Part shown: in pieces, positions 55,065 through 63,958 of the stretch
Layout of the letters: each line of letters begins with the position of its first letter
Position numbering within the stretch: position 1 is the stretch's first letter
From: Tidjanibacter sp.
GTDB taxonomy: Bacteria > Bacteroidota > Bacteroidia > Bacteroidales > Rikenellaceae
Direction: 5' to 3'
Length of the DNA stretch: 64,000 nucleotides
NCBI GenBank assembly: GCA_017936005.1
Contig: JAGBGK010000058.1
Span: 18,851-82,850, forward strand
Notes under the pieces: generated by a model
The model's input: the letters and a program-made list of their open reading frames with translations, nothing else
Databases searched by the model: none
What the model was told of the DNA's origin: nothing
Program-made: the position numbers and the translations under genes

Positions 55065-55943
55065 ATGAAAGGAATTGTACTTGCTGGTGGTAGTGGTACG
55101 AGGCTCTACCCGATTACAAAAGGGGTGAGCAAACAGTTATTGCCGGTCTATGACAAGCCGATGATTTACTACCCAATCTCGGTGCTTATGTTGGCCGGCA
55201 TTAGGGAGATTTTGATTATTTCCACTCCTCACGATATGCCCGCTTTTCAGCGACTTCTGGGTAATGGTAGCGACTACGGCGTGAGGTTCTACTATGCCGT
55301 GCAGCCTCAGCCCAAAGGTCTTGCCGAGGCATTCGTCATCGGCAAGGAGTTCATTGCCGACGACTCGGTTTGCCTCATTCTGGGCGACAACATCTTCTAT
55401 GGCCAGGGTTTTACGGGTATGTTGCAGCAGGCCGTGGAGAGAGCCGAGAGGGAGCGCACTTCGACCATCTTTGGCTACCGAGTTCCCAACCCCGAACGCT
55501 TTGGCGTGGCAGAGGTGGACGCAGATGGTAGGGTCGTGGGCATTGAGGAGAAACCCTCCGAGCCCAAGAGCGACTATGCCGTTACGGGCCTCTATGTCTA
55601 TACCAACGATGTGGTACAGGTGGCTGAGAGCATTGTGCCTTCACCGAGGGGCGAGTTGGAGATTACGGATGTGAACAATAGGTTCCTACAAATGGGCAAT
55701 CTCTATATGCAACAGCTGGGCCGTGGCTTTGCGTGGCTCGACACGGGTACCCACGAGAGCCTCTTTGATGCGGCTCGATTTGTGGAGGTTGTGCAGTCCA
55801 GGCAGGGAGTGCAGATTGCCTGCTTGGAAGAGATTGCGTGGAGGAAAGGATGGATTACAAGCGAAAGATTGCGTGAGTTGGCCGAGCCGATGCGTGGCAG
55901 TGCCTACGGACAGTATATGCTTCGTTTGGCCGATAAACGATAA
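55065..55943 (+). CDS. rmlA: Glucose-1-phosphate thymidylyltransferase
   Basis: First step of dTDP-L-rhamnose synthesis: glucose-1-phosphate + dTTP to dTDP-glucose. The signature [32 protein letters not shown] opens the protein; LGDNIFYG and [12 protein letters not shown]-type ([12 protein letters not shown]) motifs follow. Its 292 residues are normal. It starts the rmlA-C-D-B run, with GC-richer, chromosome-like composition. Confidence 0.97.
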   Translation: MKGIVLAGGSGTRLYPITKGVSKQLLPVYDKPMIYYPISVLMLAGIREILIISTPHDMPAFQRLLGNGSDYGVRFYYAVQPQPKGLAEAFVIGKEFIADDSVCLILGDNIFYGQGFTGMLQQAVERAERERTSTIFGYRVPNPERFGVAEVDADGRVVGIEEKPSEPKSDYAVTGLYVYTNDVVQVAESIVPSPRGELEITDVNNRFLQMGNLYMQQLGRGFAWLDTGTHESLFDAARFVEVVQSRQGVQIACLEEIAWRKGWITSERLRELAEPMRGSAYGQYMLRLADKR

Positions 55944-55959
55944 AGCAGACCGTGTGGGT

Positions 55960-56508
55960 ATGAAATTGATAAAAACCGATATAGAGGACGTTGTGATTGT
56001 CGAGCCGGAGGTGTATGGCGACAGTCGTGGGTACTTTTTTGAAAGTTTTTCAGAGCGTAAGTTTGCAGAACTTATGGGTCTTGACGTAAGGTTTGTGCAG
56101 GACAACGAGAGTCTCTCGCACAAGGGGACACTGCGTGGTCTACACTTCCAAAGGAAGCCTTATGCACAGGCCAAATTGGTGCGTGTTGTGAGGGGTAAGG
56201 TGCTTGACGTTGCGGTTGATATTCGCCCCGAGAGCCCCACTTTTGGCAGGTATGTGGCCGCAGAATTGAGTGGTGAGAACCACCGCCAGATGTTCATTCC
56301 GAAGGGTTTTGCACACGGTTATATTGCTTTGGAGGATGACACTGTGTTTCAGTATAAGTGCGACGAATACTACCACCCCGAGGTGGAGGACGGCATTGCG
56401 TGGGATGACCCACAGATTGGTATTGTGTGGCCTCTGCCGAGCGAGGCGCTAATCCTCTCGGAGAAGGATAAACACAGAACTTTGTTGAAGGATTTATGCG
56501 AATTTTAG
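55960..56508 (+). CDS. rmlC: dTDP-4-dehydrorhamnose 3,5-epimerase
   Basis: Third step of the pathway. A cupin of 182 residues with YGDSRGYFFESF, DNESLSHKGTLRGLHFQ (active-site His in LRGLHFQ), VDIRPESPTFG and PKGFAHGY. The start is ATG 55960, 16 nt after the rmlA stop; a longer in-frame opening reaches back inside rmlA and lacks family sequence. The gene ends 13 nt inside rmlD. Confidence 0.96.
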   Translation: MKLIKTDIEDVVIVEPEVYGDSRGYFFESFSERKFAELMGLDVRFVQDNESLSHKGTLRGLHFQRKPYAQAKLVRVVRGKVLDVAVDIRPESPTFGRYVAAELSGENHRQMFIPKGFAHGYIALEDDTVFQYKCDEYYHPEVEDGIAWDDPQIGIVWPLPSEALILSEKDKHRTLLKDLCEF

Positions 56509-57413
56509 TTACGGGAGCCGAGGGGCAGTTGGGGCTTTCCATTAGGAAGGCGGCAGAGGGAGTGGCCGATGTTGTGGTGGGAACTTGGGGCTCGCCCGAT
56601 ATGATTACTTCCGGGTGCGAGGGCTCTGCGGATACCTACTACTTTACCGATGTGGCCGAGTTGGACATCACCAACCGAGATGCGGTTAGGGAGTATGTGG
56701 CCGACAATGGTGTGGATGTCATTGTCAACTGCGCCGCCTACACCGACGTGGAGCGTGCCGAAGATGACGAGGAACGTGCCCACCTACTCAATGCTGTGGC
56801 TGTTGGTTATCTGGCCGAAGCGGCAAAGGCAAACAACGCTCTACTCATTCACATCTCCACCGACTATGTCTTTATGGGTGGCTGCTGTGCGATGCTCACC
56901 GAGAGTAGCAACCCACAGCCGTTGAGTGCCTACGGGCGCACCAAACTCGCAGGCGAGAGGGCTGTGCAGGCAAGTGGTTGCCACCACATCATACTGCGCA
57001 CTGCGTGGCTCTACTCCGAGTATGGCCACAACTTTGTGCGCACGATGCTGCGCCTGACGGCGGAACGTGAGAGTGTTAGGGTTGTGAGCGACCAGCTCGG
57101 TACACCCACCTATGCAGGCGACCTTGCGACGGCCATTGTAAGGATTATCTCGGAGCGCAACTTCCGTGAGGGGGTTTACCACTATACCAACCTCGGCGAG
57201 TGCAGTTGGTGGCAGTTTGCAAGGGAGATAGCCCGCGTGGCAGGACACGATGGGTGTGATATAAGGCCCTGTACCACAGTAGAGTATGGAGCGAAGGCTC
57301 CTCGCCCTCACTATGCCGTGTTGGATAAAACTAAATTTATGACTACCTTCGGGGTGGAGATTTCCCGATGGGAGGAGTCGCTAAAAAGGTGTATTGATGA
57401 ACTTCGAGCGTAA
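56496..57413 (+). CDS. rmlD: dTDP-4-dehydrorhamnose reductase
   Basis: Last step, giving dTDP-L-rhamnose. An SDR of 305 residues with GAEGQLG (7-13), NCAAYTDVERAEDD, STDYVFMGG and YGRTKLAGE (Tyr and Lys of the catalytic pair), and RTAWLYSEYGHNFV. The start ATG lies within the end of rmlC and the stop lies 17 nt inside rmlB, so the last three genes are translationally coupled. Confidence 0.96.
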   Translation: MRILVTGAEGQLGLSIRKAAEGVADVVVGTWGSPDMITSGCEGSADTYYFTDVAELDITNRDAVREYVADNGVDVIVNCAAYTDVERAEDDEERAHLLNAVAVGYLAEAAKANNALLIHISTDYVFMGGCCAMLTESSNPQPLSAYGRTKLAGERAVQASGCHHIILRTAWLYSEYGHNFVRTMLRLTAERESVRVVSDQLGTPTYAGDLATAIVRIISERNFREGVYHYTNLGECSWWQFAREIARVAGHDGCDIRPCTTVEYGAKAPRPHYAVLDKTKFMTTFGVEISRWEESLKRCIDELRA

Positions 57414-58470
57414 TATATTGATAACGGGCGGTGCGGGTTTTATTGGCTCGCACGTTGTGAGGTTGATGGTGCGTAAATACCCACACTACCGCATTGTCAA
57501 TCTTGATAAACTCACCTATGCAGGCAATCTGGCCAATCTGAAAGATGTGGATGGCGCGCCTAACTACCACTTTGTCAGGGCCGACATTTGTGATGCAGAG
57601 AGTGTGGCAGAGGTGTTCCGCACCTATGATATTGATGGTGTTATCCACCTTGCTGCCGAGAGCCACGTGGACCGTAGCATTGAGGAGCCGTTTGCCTTTG
57701 CTCAAACGAATGTGCTTGGCACTCTTACGCTTCTGCAAGTGGCTAAACTCTATTGGGAGAGCCTGCCGGAGAGGTTCGAGGGTAAACTATTTTACCACAT
57801 CTCCACCGACGAGGTCTATGGTGCGTTGGAGATGGATGGTGGCCTCTTTACGGAGCAGACACCTTATGGTCCCCATAGCCCGTATAGTGCATCAAAGGCT
57901 TCGAGTGACCACTTTGTGAGGGCCTACCACGACACCTATGGGCTGCCGACCATCATCACTAATTGCTCGAATAACTACGGGCCCAATCAATTTCCCGAGA
58001 AGCTTATTCCGCTGTTTGTGAACAACATACGGATGGGTAAACCCCTGCCGGTGTATGGTCGTGGGGAGAATGTGAGAGATTGGCTCTATGTGGAGGACCA
58101 CGCAAGGGCCATTGACCTTGTGTTCCACAAGGGTAGGGTGGGTGATACCTACAATATTGGCGGCTTTAATGAGTGGAAGAATATCGACCTTATTAAGGTG
58201 ATAATCAAAACAGTGGATAGGCTGTTGGAAAATCCCGAGGGCCATTCGGAGGGGCTGATAACCTATGTTACCGACCGTGCGGGCCACGATTTGAGGTATG
58301 CCATCGATAGTAGCAAACTGAAAGAGGAGTTGGGTTGGGAGCCCTCGTTGCAGTTTGAGGAGGGCATTGAGAAGACGGTGCGTTGGTATTTGGACAATCA
58401 GGAGTGGCTCGACGAAATAACCAGCGGCGCCTATGCCGGCTACTACGAACGGATGTACTCCAACCGATAG
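57397..58470 (+). CDS. rmlB: dTDP-glucose 4,6-dehydratase
   Basis: Second step of the pathway. An extended SDR of 357 residues: ITGGAGFIGSHV (9-20), HLAAESHVDRSI, STDEVYGALE, and YSASKASSDHFVRAYHDTYGLP with catalytic Tyr and Lys. ATG 57397 is used; the TTG one codon earlier is not needed. It is the last gene of the polysaccharide locus and is followed by a strong terminator. Confidence 0.97.
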   Translation: MNFERNILITGGAGFIGSHVVRLMVRKYPHYRIVNLDKLTYAGNLANLKDVDGAPNYHFVRADICDAESVAEVFRTYDIDGVIHLAAESHVDRSIEEPFAFAQTNVLGTLTLLQVAKLYWESLPERFEGKLFYHISTDEVYGALEMDGGLFTEQTPYGPHSPYSASKASSDHFVRAYHDTYGLPTIITNCSNNYGPNQFPEKLIPLFVNNIRMGKPLPVYGRGENVRDWLYVEDHARAIDLVFHKGRVGDTYNIGGFNEWKNIDLIKVIIKTVDRLLENPEGHSEGLITYVTDRAGHDLRYAIDSSKLKEELGWEPSLQFEEGIEKTVRWYLDNQEWLDEITSGAYAGYYERMYSNR

Positions 58471-58480
58471 AGTGGTGTGT

Positions 58481-58526
58481 AAAACAAAGCAACGACAGTC
58501 CCAAAGGCTGTCGTTGCTTTGTTTTT
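58481..58526. terminator. Terminator closing the polysaccharide locus
   Basis: A perfect stem of at least 16 bp (58483-58498 with 58508-58523) around a 9-nt loop, running into a T-tract (58522-58526). The T-tract region also supplies the -35-like TTTG of the next promoter. Confidence 0.92.
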
Positions 58527-58551
58527 ATATTACTAGGATTTTGTATCTTTG
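58518..58551 (+). promoter_or_regulatory. Promoter of the helicase gene
   Basis: TTTG at 58518-58521, a 22-nt spacer and TATCTTTG at 58544-58551 match the Bacteroidota consensus. The -33 box lies within the terminator stem of the preceding operon. The leader would be only about 12 nt. Confidence 0.65.
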
Positions 58552-58569
58552 CATTATAAGAGTTTGATT

Positions 58570-61251
58570 ATGAATCCCCGTTTGTATACATACATTGGAA
58601 TATTAATACTATTCACTATATGCTATTGGCTTATATATTTTATAGCGCAGAGAAGCAAGCGTAATAAGCTAATAGAACAAACAACACAAGAAATCGCAGA
58701 ATCTATCTCTCCTTCGCCAAACTTGAGAAGTGAAGAAGATAAGCAATTGGAAGAGAACCGCCAACGCATGTATGACACTATATGTCAGTCGGTCGCTATG
58801 GCAATAAAGCAAATAGATGATTTGTTTTTGACCAATGCTTATATTCCCCATTCGCAATGTGAATTGGTGAAAGGTCAGTTGACGGAACTGTATGGCCACA
58901 TAGATCCTCTAATAAAATGGTTGCCTAAAAAGTCAGAGGTAAAGACAACTGCGAGTGATTTTGTTAGTAAATATTCGCAGATGGAGGAGCGTAGGTTGGC
59001 TCACAATAAAGAGTTTAAAGAGATAGAGAAAGATGTTAATGTCAACTACTTCAATACCGTATTGGAATATCCTCTTGATGCTGCTCAGAGAGATGCTATC
59101 GTAACATTAGAGGATAACTGTTTGGTAGTCAGTAGTGCGGGTAGCGGTAAAACGTCTACAATGTGTGGTAAGGTGCGTTATTTGGTGGATAAATGTGGAG
59201 TAGACCCGAAGAAAATACTTCTTATAACATACACTCGAAAGGCTGCCGAGTCACTAACAACTCGTTTAGATATTGAGGGCCTGCGTTGTTGTACATTCCA
59301 CAAGTTGGCTCTTGATATAATTGCCCACTTTACGCAGCAAAAGCCTGCAATATGTTCGGATGGAATATTTGTCAATGTGTATGAAACCTTGAAAAAAGAT
59401 AGGACATTTATTAGTGCGGTTAATAGGTATTTGGCTTCATACCAAAGTCTTACGAAGGATGAATTTGAGTATGAAAATGCGGAAGCCTATATAGAAGATC
59501 GTAAAAAATTTGGCATTCAATCTCCGTATCCAGATATGAGTGGATATTCTGTATACACACGTAGTGAGGAGGAAAGAAAGATATGTGTGTTTTTGTCGGA
59601 GAATGGTATACGCTACAAGTATGAACAGCCATATGTATATGACTTGAAGGATAAGGAACATCGTCAATATTGCCCTGATTTTACGATATATTATACAGTA
59701 GATGGTGTGAAAAAACGCCTTTATTTGGAACATTTTGGTGTTGATGTGGAGGGCAATGTCCCAAAATGGTATGGTGATGGTGAGAATGGAGGTTGGGAGG
59801 TTGCCAATGAAAAATATAAAGCGGGAATTCAATGGAAGTTGCAAACTCATCAATCGTATGGAACAGATTTGATCTTTACTACAAGTGCTGATTTTCATAA
59901 TCAAACCGTATATAAAAAGCTGAAAGATGAACTTATCAAGCGAGGTGTGAAGTTTACACCTTTGAGCGATGAGGATAAAAACGACATACTGTTGGGTAAA
60001 AGCAAATTTAAAGAAAAGGCACTTATAGAGATGTTGTCCTCTTTTATTATGTTGATGAAGGGACGCTGCTTGACAATGCATGATATAGAAGACGCTGTTC
60101 TGTCTTCTGGTGGTTCTTTGGAGTTTGATAAAAGAACAAAATTCATTGTTAAGAATTTGCTAATACCGTTCTATTGTACCTATACATTGCTTCTTCAAAA
60201 TCGTGGTGAGATGGATTTTACCGATGCGATTCTGATGGCTACCGATATGTGCTCCGAGAAATCATATGCTGATTATGATTATATTTTGGTGGATGAATTT
60301 CAAGACATATCATTGGATCGATATAAATTACTCCAAGCGTTAAGGCGTAAAAATCCGTTGACAAAAACTTTTTGTGTCGGGGATGATTGGCAGTCAATAT
60401 ATCGTTTTTCAGGTAGCGATCTACAACTCTTTACAAAGTTTGACAAATACTTTGGCTATACGGCAGAATGTAACTTGTCAACAACATATAGATTTGGTAA
60501 TCCATTGCTGGATTTGTCATCACAATTTATTGTACGAAATCCTAATCAGAAGAAGAAAGAGTTGCGCCCATTTAACGCACAGTGTTTTACAGACTATAAA
60601 TTTGTGCCCTACCTATTGGAACCTGACACCAATAGAGAGGGGCAGCAATATATAGGAGTACTGTGTTCTATTTTGGATAGTATTCCAGAGGGTAAAAGTG
60701 TGTATTTATTGGGACGATATACAATGGATTGTGAGGTGCTGTACAATTATTTTCAGCCTAAAACATTAGGCGATAGATTGATTTTTAAGTATAATGGCAA
60801 GGATTATCCATTTTTAACAGTACACCAAGCAAAGGGATTAGAGTCAGATTATGCTGTGTTGTTGAGATGTAGTAGTGGCAACTACGGATTCCCGTCAACC
60901 ATATCGGATGATCCTGTGTTATCGTTGGTAATGAGCAAAGAAGAAGATTTTGTTTTTGGCGAGGAGCGAAGGGTATTTTATGTGGCGCTTACCCGTCCAA
61001 AGGATAGGTTATACATCATGTATGATATTGAACATCCATCATCATTTGTTACAGAGATAGAAGATATTGCTCCTCAAAAAACAGACAATGAAGTACATTT
61101 GTGTCCTAAGTGTAAGAGGGGGCATCTTGAACTTATAAAGGAGGGAATTGCAAAATCTGGTTCACACTTCAAGTCGTATGTTTGTTCCAATCAAGATTTT
61201 GGATGCGATTATTTTAACACTGTTTATAGTGATGTTGTAGAAGATAGTTGA
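58570..61251 (+). CDS. Helicase-IV-like UvrD helicase with inserted nuclease-like domain and zinc ribbon
   Basis: An SF1 helicase of 893 residues. Residues 5-25 form a transmembrane anchor, followed by a helical region. Motif I is SSAGSGKT (188-195), motif II VDEFQD (574-579), motif III GDDWQSIYRFSGSD, and later TVHQAKGLESD and VALTRPKDR, which together resemble E. coli HelD. Residues of about 330-450 interrupt the helicase with a PD-(D/E)XK-like module: EERKICVFLSENGIRYKYEQ, CPDF (Asp370) and LEHFG (Glu387). The C-terminus is a four-cysteine zinc ribbon (CPKC...C...C). The start ATG 58570 fits the promoter; an earlier in-frame ATG at 58549 overlaps the -7 box. It is a single AT-rich gene between two terminators, suggestive of acquisition. 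Role in repair or defence is not known. Confidence 0.85.
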   Translation: MNPRLYTYIGILILFTICYWLIYFIAQRSKRNKLIEQTTQEIAESISPSPNLRSEEDKQLEENRQRMYDTICQSVAMAIKQIDDLFLTNAYIPHSQCELVKGQLTELYGHIDPLIKWLPKKSEVKTTASDFVSKYSQMEERRLAHNKEFKEIEKDVNVNYFNTVLEYPLDAAQRDAIVTLEDNCLVVSSAGSGKTSTMCGKVRYLVDKCGVDPKKILLITYTRKAAESLTTRLDIEGLRCCTFHKLALDIIAHFTQQKPAICSDGIFVNVYETLKKDRTFISAVNRYLASYQSLTKDEFEYENAEAYIEDRKKFGIQSPYPDMSGYSVYTRSEEERKICVFLSENGIRYKYEQPYVYDLKDKEHRQYCPDFTIYYTVDGVKKRLYLEHFGVDVEGNVPKWYGDGENGGWEVANEKYKAGIQWKLQTHQSYGTDLIFTTSADFHNQTVYKKLKDELIKRGVKFTPLSDEDKNDILLGKSKFKEKALIEMLSSFIMLMKGRCLTMHDIEDAVLSSGGSLEFDKRTKFIVKNLLIPFYCTYTLLLQNRGEMDFTDAILMATDMCSEKSYADYDYILVDEFQDISLDRYKLLQALRRKNPLTKTFCVGDDWQSIYRFSGSDLQLFTKFDKYFGYTAECNLSTTYRFGNPLLDLSSQFIVRNPNQKKKELRPFNAQCFTDYKFVPYLLEPDTNREGQQYIGVLCSILDSIPEGKSVYLLGRYTMDCEVLYNYFQPKTLGDRLIFKYNGKDYPFLTVHQAKGLESDYAVLLRCSSGNYGFPSTISDDPVLSLVMSKEEDFVFGEERRVFYVALTRPKDRLYIMYDIEHPSSFVTEIEDIAPQKTDNEVHLCPKCKRGHLELIKEGIAKSGSHFKSYVCSNQDFGCDYFNTVYSDVVEDS

Positions 61252-61275
61252 TTCACTGTGGGATGGTTAAAAACG

Positions 61276-61309
61276 ACAGCGGGCTGTTCCGAAAAGAACA
61301 GCCCGCTGT
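61276..61309. terminator. Bidirectional terminator between the helicase gene and secG
   Basis: A perfect 14-bp inverted repeat (61276-61289 with 61296-61309) with a 6-nt loop between two convergent genes. Confidence 0.88.
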
Positions 61310-61332
61310 TATTCTGTTTGCTTACCTTGTGA

Positions 61333-61671
61333 CTACTCGGCGGTGGGCTCGGCGGTTGCCTCTACCTGATTGGGCATCACGGGAGCCTCCTCGGTTACAT
61401 CCATAAGCTGCTCGATAACCGAGTCGCTCTGGGGAGCCGAAGTCTTTTTGTAGGACGACATCGCTACGGTCGAGAGAAGGCTCAACACTACAATAGCGAT
61501 TGCTACATACCAAGTGGTTTTCTCAAGGAAGTTGGCGGTCTGACGAACACCCATTACCTGGTTCGATGCGCCAAAGTTTGCAGCCATTCCGCTCTTGGGG
61601 CTCTGGGCCAAAATAGCCAAGATGAGGATGATGCTGGCAATGATAATCAATACTACAAGAAAAGTGTACAT
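61333..61671 (-). CDS. secG: Preprotein translocase subunit SecG
   Basis: A small inner-membrane subunit of the SecYEG channel. Two hydrophobic helices (about 3-22 and 52-72) flank the conserved cytoplasmic loop AQSPKSGMAANFGASNQVMG (residues 22-41). A Glu/Thr/Ala-rich C-terminal tail of about 40 residues extends it to 112. It is the last gene of the minus-strand operon, 18 nt after the TPR-like gene. Confidence 0.93.
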   Translation of the reverse strand: MYTFLVVLIIIASIILILAILAQSPKSGMAANFGASNQVMGVRQTANFLEKTTWYVAIAIVVLSLLSTVAMSSYKKTSAPQSDSVIEQLMDVTEEAPVMPNQVEATAEPTAE

Positions 61672-61689
61672 TGTGCTATAAATTTTTAA

Positions 61690-62190
61690 TTATTTTTCGT
61701 TCAATCTCTTTTGGGCGTTTAGTTGCTCAATAAGTTCGGCAAAATAAATACTTTTTTGCGTATTTTGCAAACTTAATTTTTGATATATTGCAATTGCTTG
61801 GTCAAAAAGTTGCTGTTTGGCATAAATTTCGGCCAATTCCTCGCTCACAAAGTCCTCTTCGTCCTCCATTTCGTCGTTGTTGTCAATGGCGAGGGACTCT
61901 TCGGTAGTGGCCTCACTGACCACAATTTTGTGGTGGTCGCCGGAGTGGATGAAGGCATCAATAAGTCCCAACATCTCACTACACTCAAACTCCTCCGGCC
62001 TGATCTCTTTGAGTAGTGAGTCGGCAGGTTGGCGTCGTGAGCGCAGGCGAGAGGCCAGCAGATAGCTCTCCTTGGTGGGCACCCCCAACTCGGATGATGC
62101 AATGTGGACGGCTCCCCACCACGGATACCTCTCACGCAACTCGACCAATTCTTTTGTGCCAAGCTCTTTGTTTTTCGATATCACTCCCAT
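61690..62190 (-). CDS. TPR-like hypothetical protein
   Basis: A 166-residue soluble protein without signal peptide. The N-terminal half contains LVELRERYPWWGAVHIA; the middle is acidic (NDEMEDEEDFVSEE); the C-terminal LAEIYAKQQLFDQAIAIYQKL is a tetratricopeptide-like helix pair. Similar proteins are commonly found between lptE and secG in Bacteroidota (from memory). No enzymatic motif. A scaffolding role linked to LPS transport or secretion is only suggested by the neighbours. Confidence 0.75.
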   Translation of the reverse strand: MGVISKNKELGTKELVELRERYPWWGAVHIASSELGVPTKESYLLASRLRSRRQPADSLLKEIRPEEFECSEMLGLIDAFIHSGDHHKIVVSEATTEESLAIDNNDEMEDEEDFVSEELAEIYAKQQLFDQAIAIYQKLSLQNTQKSIYFAELIEQLNAQKRLNEK

Positions 62191-62199
62191 AGACTTACA

Positions 62200-62727
62200 C
62201 TACCAGTTGGCCACGGCGGCATTAAAAATGTCCTTGATGAGCTGTTCGCAAATCTCCTGAATGAGAGTGTCCTGCACATCTTGTAGCAAGGAGTTTGCAT
62301 CATACTCGGCAAAGGCACTGAACGACTTGTTGTAGTTGAATTGTGGCTCGTAGATGCTTGTATATTTGACCTTGACGGTGATGGTCAGGCGGTTCATTGC
62401 AGCCGTCTCGTTGGCGGTAATAGCCGCAGGTGTTGAGGTGTAGTTAGTAATCTCTCCCTCGAATGCAAGGTCACCGTTGGAGGGTACGAGTTGCAGTTTA
62501 GTCTGTCGTGCGAACTTGTCCTGTAAACCATCGGTGAGGGTGGAACTCAATGTGGGAGCCACCATCGGTGCGTTGTTGGGGAAGTAGGCGATACTCACGG
62601 TCTTGGCCTCCAAGGGGATAGACGCTCCCGAGAAGGAGTATTTGATGGTGCAACCACTCTGTGTTATGGCCACAAGTGCAACCACCATCACCATTGCCAC
62701 ACGGCGTGCTATTGTGCTGATATTCAT
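62200..62727 (-). CDS. lptE: LPS-assembly lipoprotein LptE
   Basis: An outer-membrane lipoprotein that plugs the LptD channel for LPS delivery to the surface. A signal with lipobox TQSGC (Cys26) is followed by a 150-residue alpha/beta domain with CTIKYSFSGASIP, VSIAYFPNNAP and LEGEITNYTSTPAAI-like segments (FEGEITNY) typical of Bacteroidota LptE. Its 175 residues are normal. It begins 7 nt after the sigma-54 regulator stop and ends 9 nt before the TPR-like gene. Confidence 0.9.
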   Translation of the reverse strand: MNISTIARRVAMVMVVALVAITQSGCTIKYSFSGASIPLEAKTVSIAYFPNNAPMVAPTLSSTLTDGLQDKFARQTKLQLVPSNGDLAFEGEITNYTSTPAAITANETAAMNRLTITVKVKYTSIYEPQFNYNKSFSAFAEYDANSLLQDVQDTLIQEICEQLIKDIFNAAVANW

Positions 62728-62734
62728 AGCGTTC

Positions 62735-63949
62735 TTACAAGTTTTTTACGTCAATATCGAGTTCGTTAATTTTGCGGTAGAGGGTGCGCTCCGACATAAA
62801 GAGCTCCCTTGCGGCCTCCTTACGCTTGCCACCATTGTTACGCAACGCACGTACAATCTCCTCTCGCAGTTTCTCCTCCTTGGAGAGAGGTCTTGCCGGC
62901 TCCTCGAATACCTCCTCGCCAATGGCATCCTGGGCCTCACGCACATAGTGTGGTGTGTGTGGTTGGAGTAGCGCAGCGGCGGGTGCGTGTGTGGGCGCAG
63001 GCTCCGAGGTGTGTGGTGTGTAGCCTCCACTCAATTCGATGAGCATACGTTTTATGTCGTTCATATCGCTCTTCAAGTCGAAGAGTATTTTGTAGAGCAG
63101 TTCCCTTTCGTCGGCGAAGTCGCTCTCACCGGGGCCACCCATAACCATTGCGGCTTGTCCGGTGCCTGCTGCGGGCAGATACTTGCGCAATATAGGCTCG
63201 GTGATGAGCCTTGCCTCCTCGATGGCGGATATTTGCTCGGCCACGTTTTTGAGCTGGCGGATGTTGCCCTTCCAATAGTGGTTTTCGAGCAACTGTCGTG
63301 CGTTTTCGTCGAGCGATATGGCGGGCATTTGGTAGCGTACCGACACGTCGGAAGCGAACTTACGGAAGAGTAGGTATATGTCCTCCCTGCGCTGACGTAG
63401 TGCGGGTACTATGATGGGTACCGTACCGAGACGGTAGTAGAGGTCCTCACGGAAACGACCTTCGGCGATGGCTTTGGTGAGGTCTACGTTGGTTGCCGCC
63501 ACTACCCTCACGTTGGTCTTTTGAATCTTGGAGGAGCCAACCCTCATAAACTCTCCCGACTGCAATACGCGCAGCAGACGTGCTTGGGTGGAGAGGGGAA
63601 GCTCTGCCACCTCGTCGAGGAAGATGGTACCTCCATCGGCCTCCTCAAAATAGCCCTTGCGAGCCTCCACTGCGCCCGTAAACGAGCCCCTTTCGTGTCC
63701 GAAGAGTTCGGAGTCGATGGTACCCTCGGGTATGGCACCACAGTTTACGGCGATGTATTTGCCGTGTTTGCGTGCGCTGTGGGTGTGGATAATCTGCGGA
63801 AAAAACTCCTTACCCACGCCACTCTCGCCACTGATTAGCACCGATAGGTCTGTGGCGGCCACCCTCAGAGCCATTTCAATAGCTCTGTTGAGTGCCTCGC
63901 TGTTGCCTATGATGCCGAAGCGTTGTTTTATGCTGAATAGTTCGTCCAT
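62735..63949 (-). CDS. Sigma-54-dependent transcriptional activator without receiver domain
   Basis: A 404-residue bacterial enhancer-binding protein. The AAA+ domain starts almost at the N-terminus: Walker A GESGVGKE (41-48), the sigma-54 contact loop GSFTGA (88-93, normally GAFTGA), Walker B GGTIFLDE (106-113) and the R-finger region FREDLYYRLGTVPI. After a flexible Pro/His/Ala-rich linker, a Fis-type helix-turn-helix ends the protein (RKEAARELFMSERTLYRKINEL). No sensory domain is present, so control may be by expression or a partner. It is the first gene of the lptE-TPR-secG operon. A six-unit 7-bp array ends 9 nt before its start codon. Confidence 0.93.
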   Translation of the reverse strand: MDELFSIKQRFGIIGNSEALNRAIEMALRVAATDLSVLISGESGVGKEFFPQIIHTHSARKHGKYIAVNCGAIPEGTIDSELFGHERGSFTGAVEARKGYFEEADGGTIFLDEVAELPLSTQARLLRVLQSGEFMRVGSSKIQKTNVRVVAATNVDLTKAIAEGRFREDLYYRLGTVPIIVPALRQRREDIYLLFRKFASDVSVRYQMPAISLDENARQLLENHYWKGNIRQLKNVAEQISAIEEARLITEPILRKYLPAAGTGQAAMVMGGPGESDFADERELLYKILFDLKSDMNDIKRMLIELSGGYTPHTSEPAPTHAPAAALLQPHTPHYVREAQDAIGEEVFEEPARPLSKEEKLREEIVRALRNNGGKRKEAARELFMSERTLYRKINELDIDVKNL

Positions 63950-63958
63950 ACAAATTTA

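Noticed and set aside
55723-55959. N-terminal extension of rmlC into rmlA
   Set aside because: Family sequence begins at ATG 55960; the upstream part is an out-of-frame reading of rmlA.
58570-61251. AddA/RecB-type recombination nuclease
   Set aside because: The nuclease-like module is inserted inside the helicase, not C-terminal, there is no AddB partner, and the motor motifs match helicase IV better.
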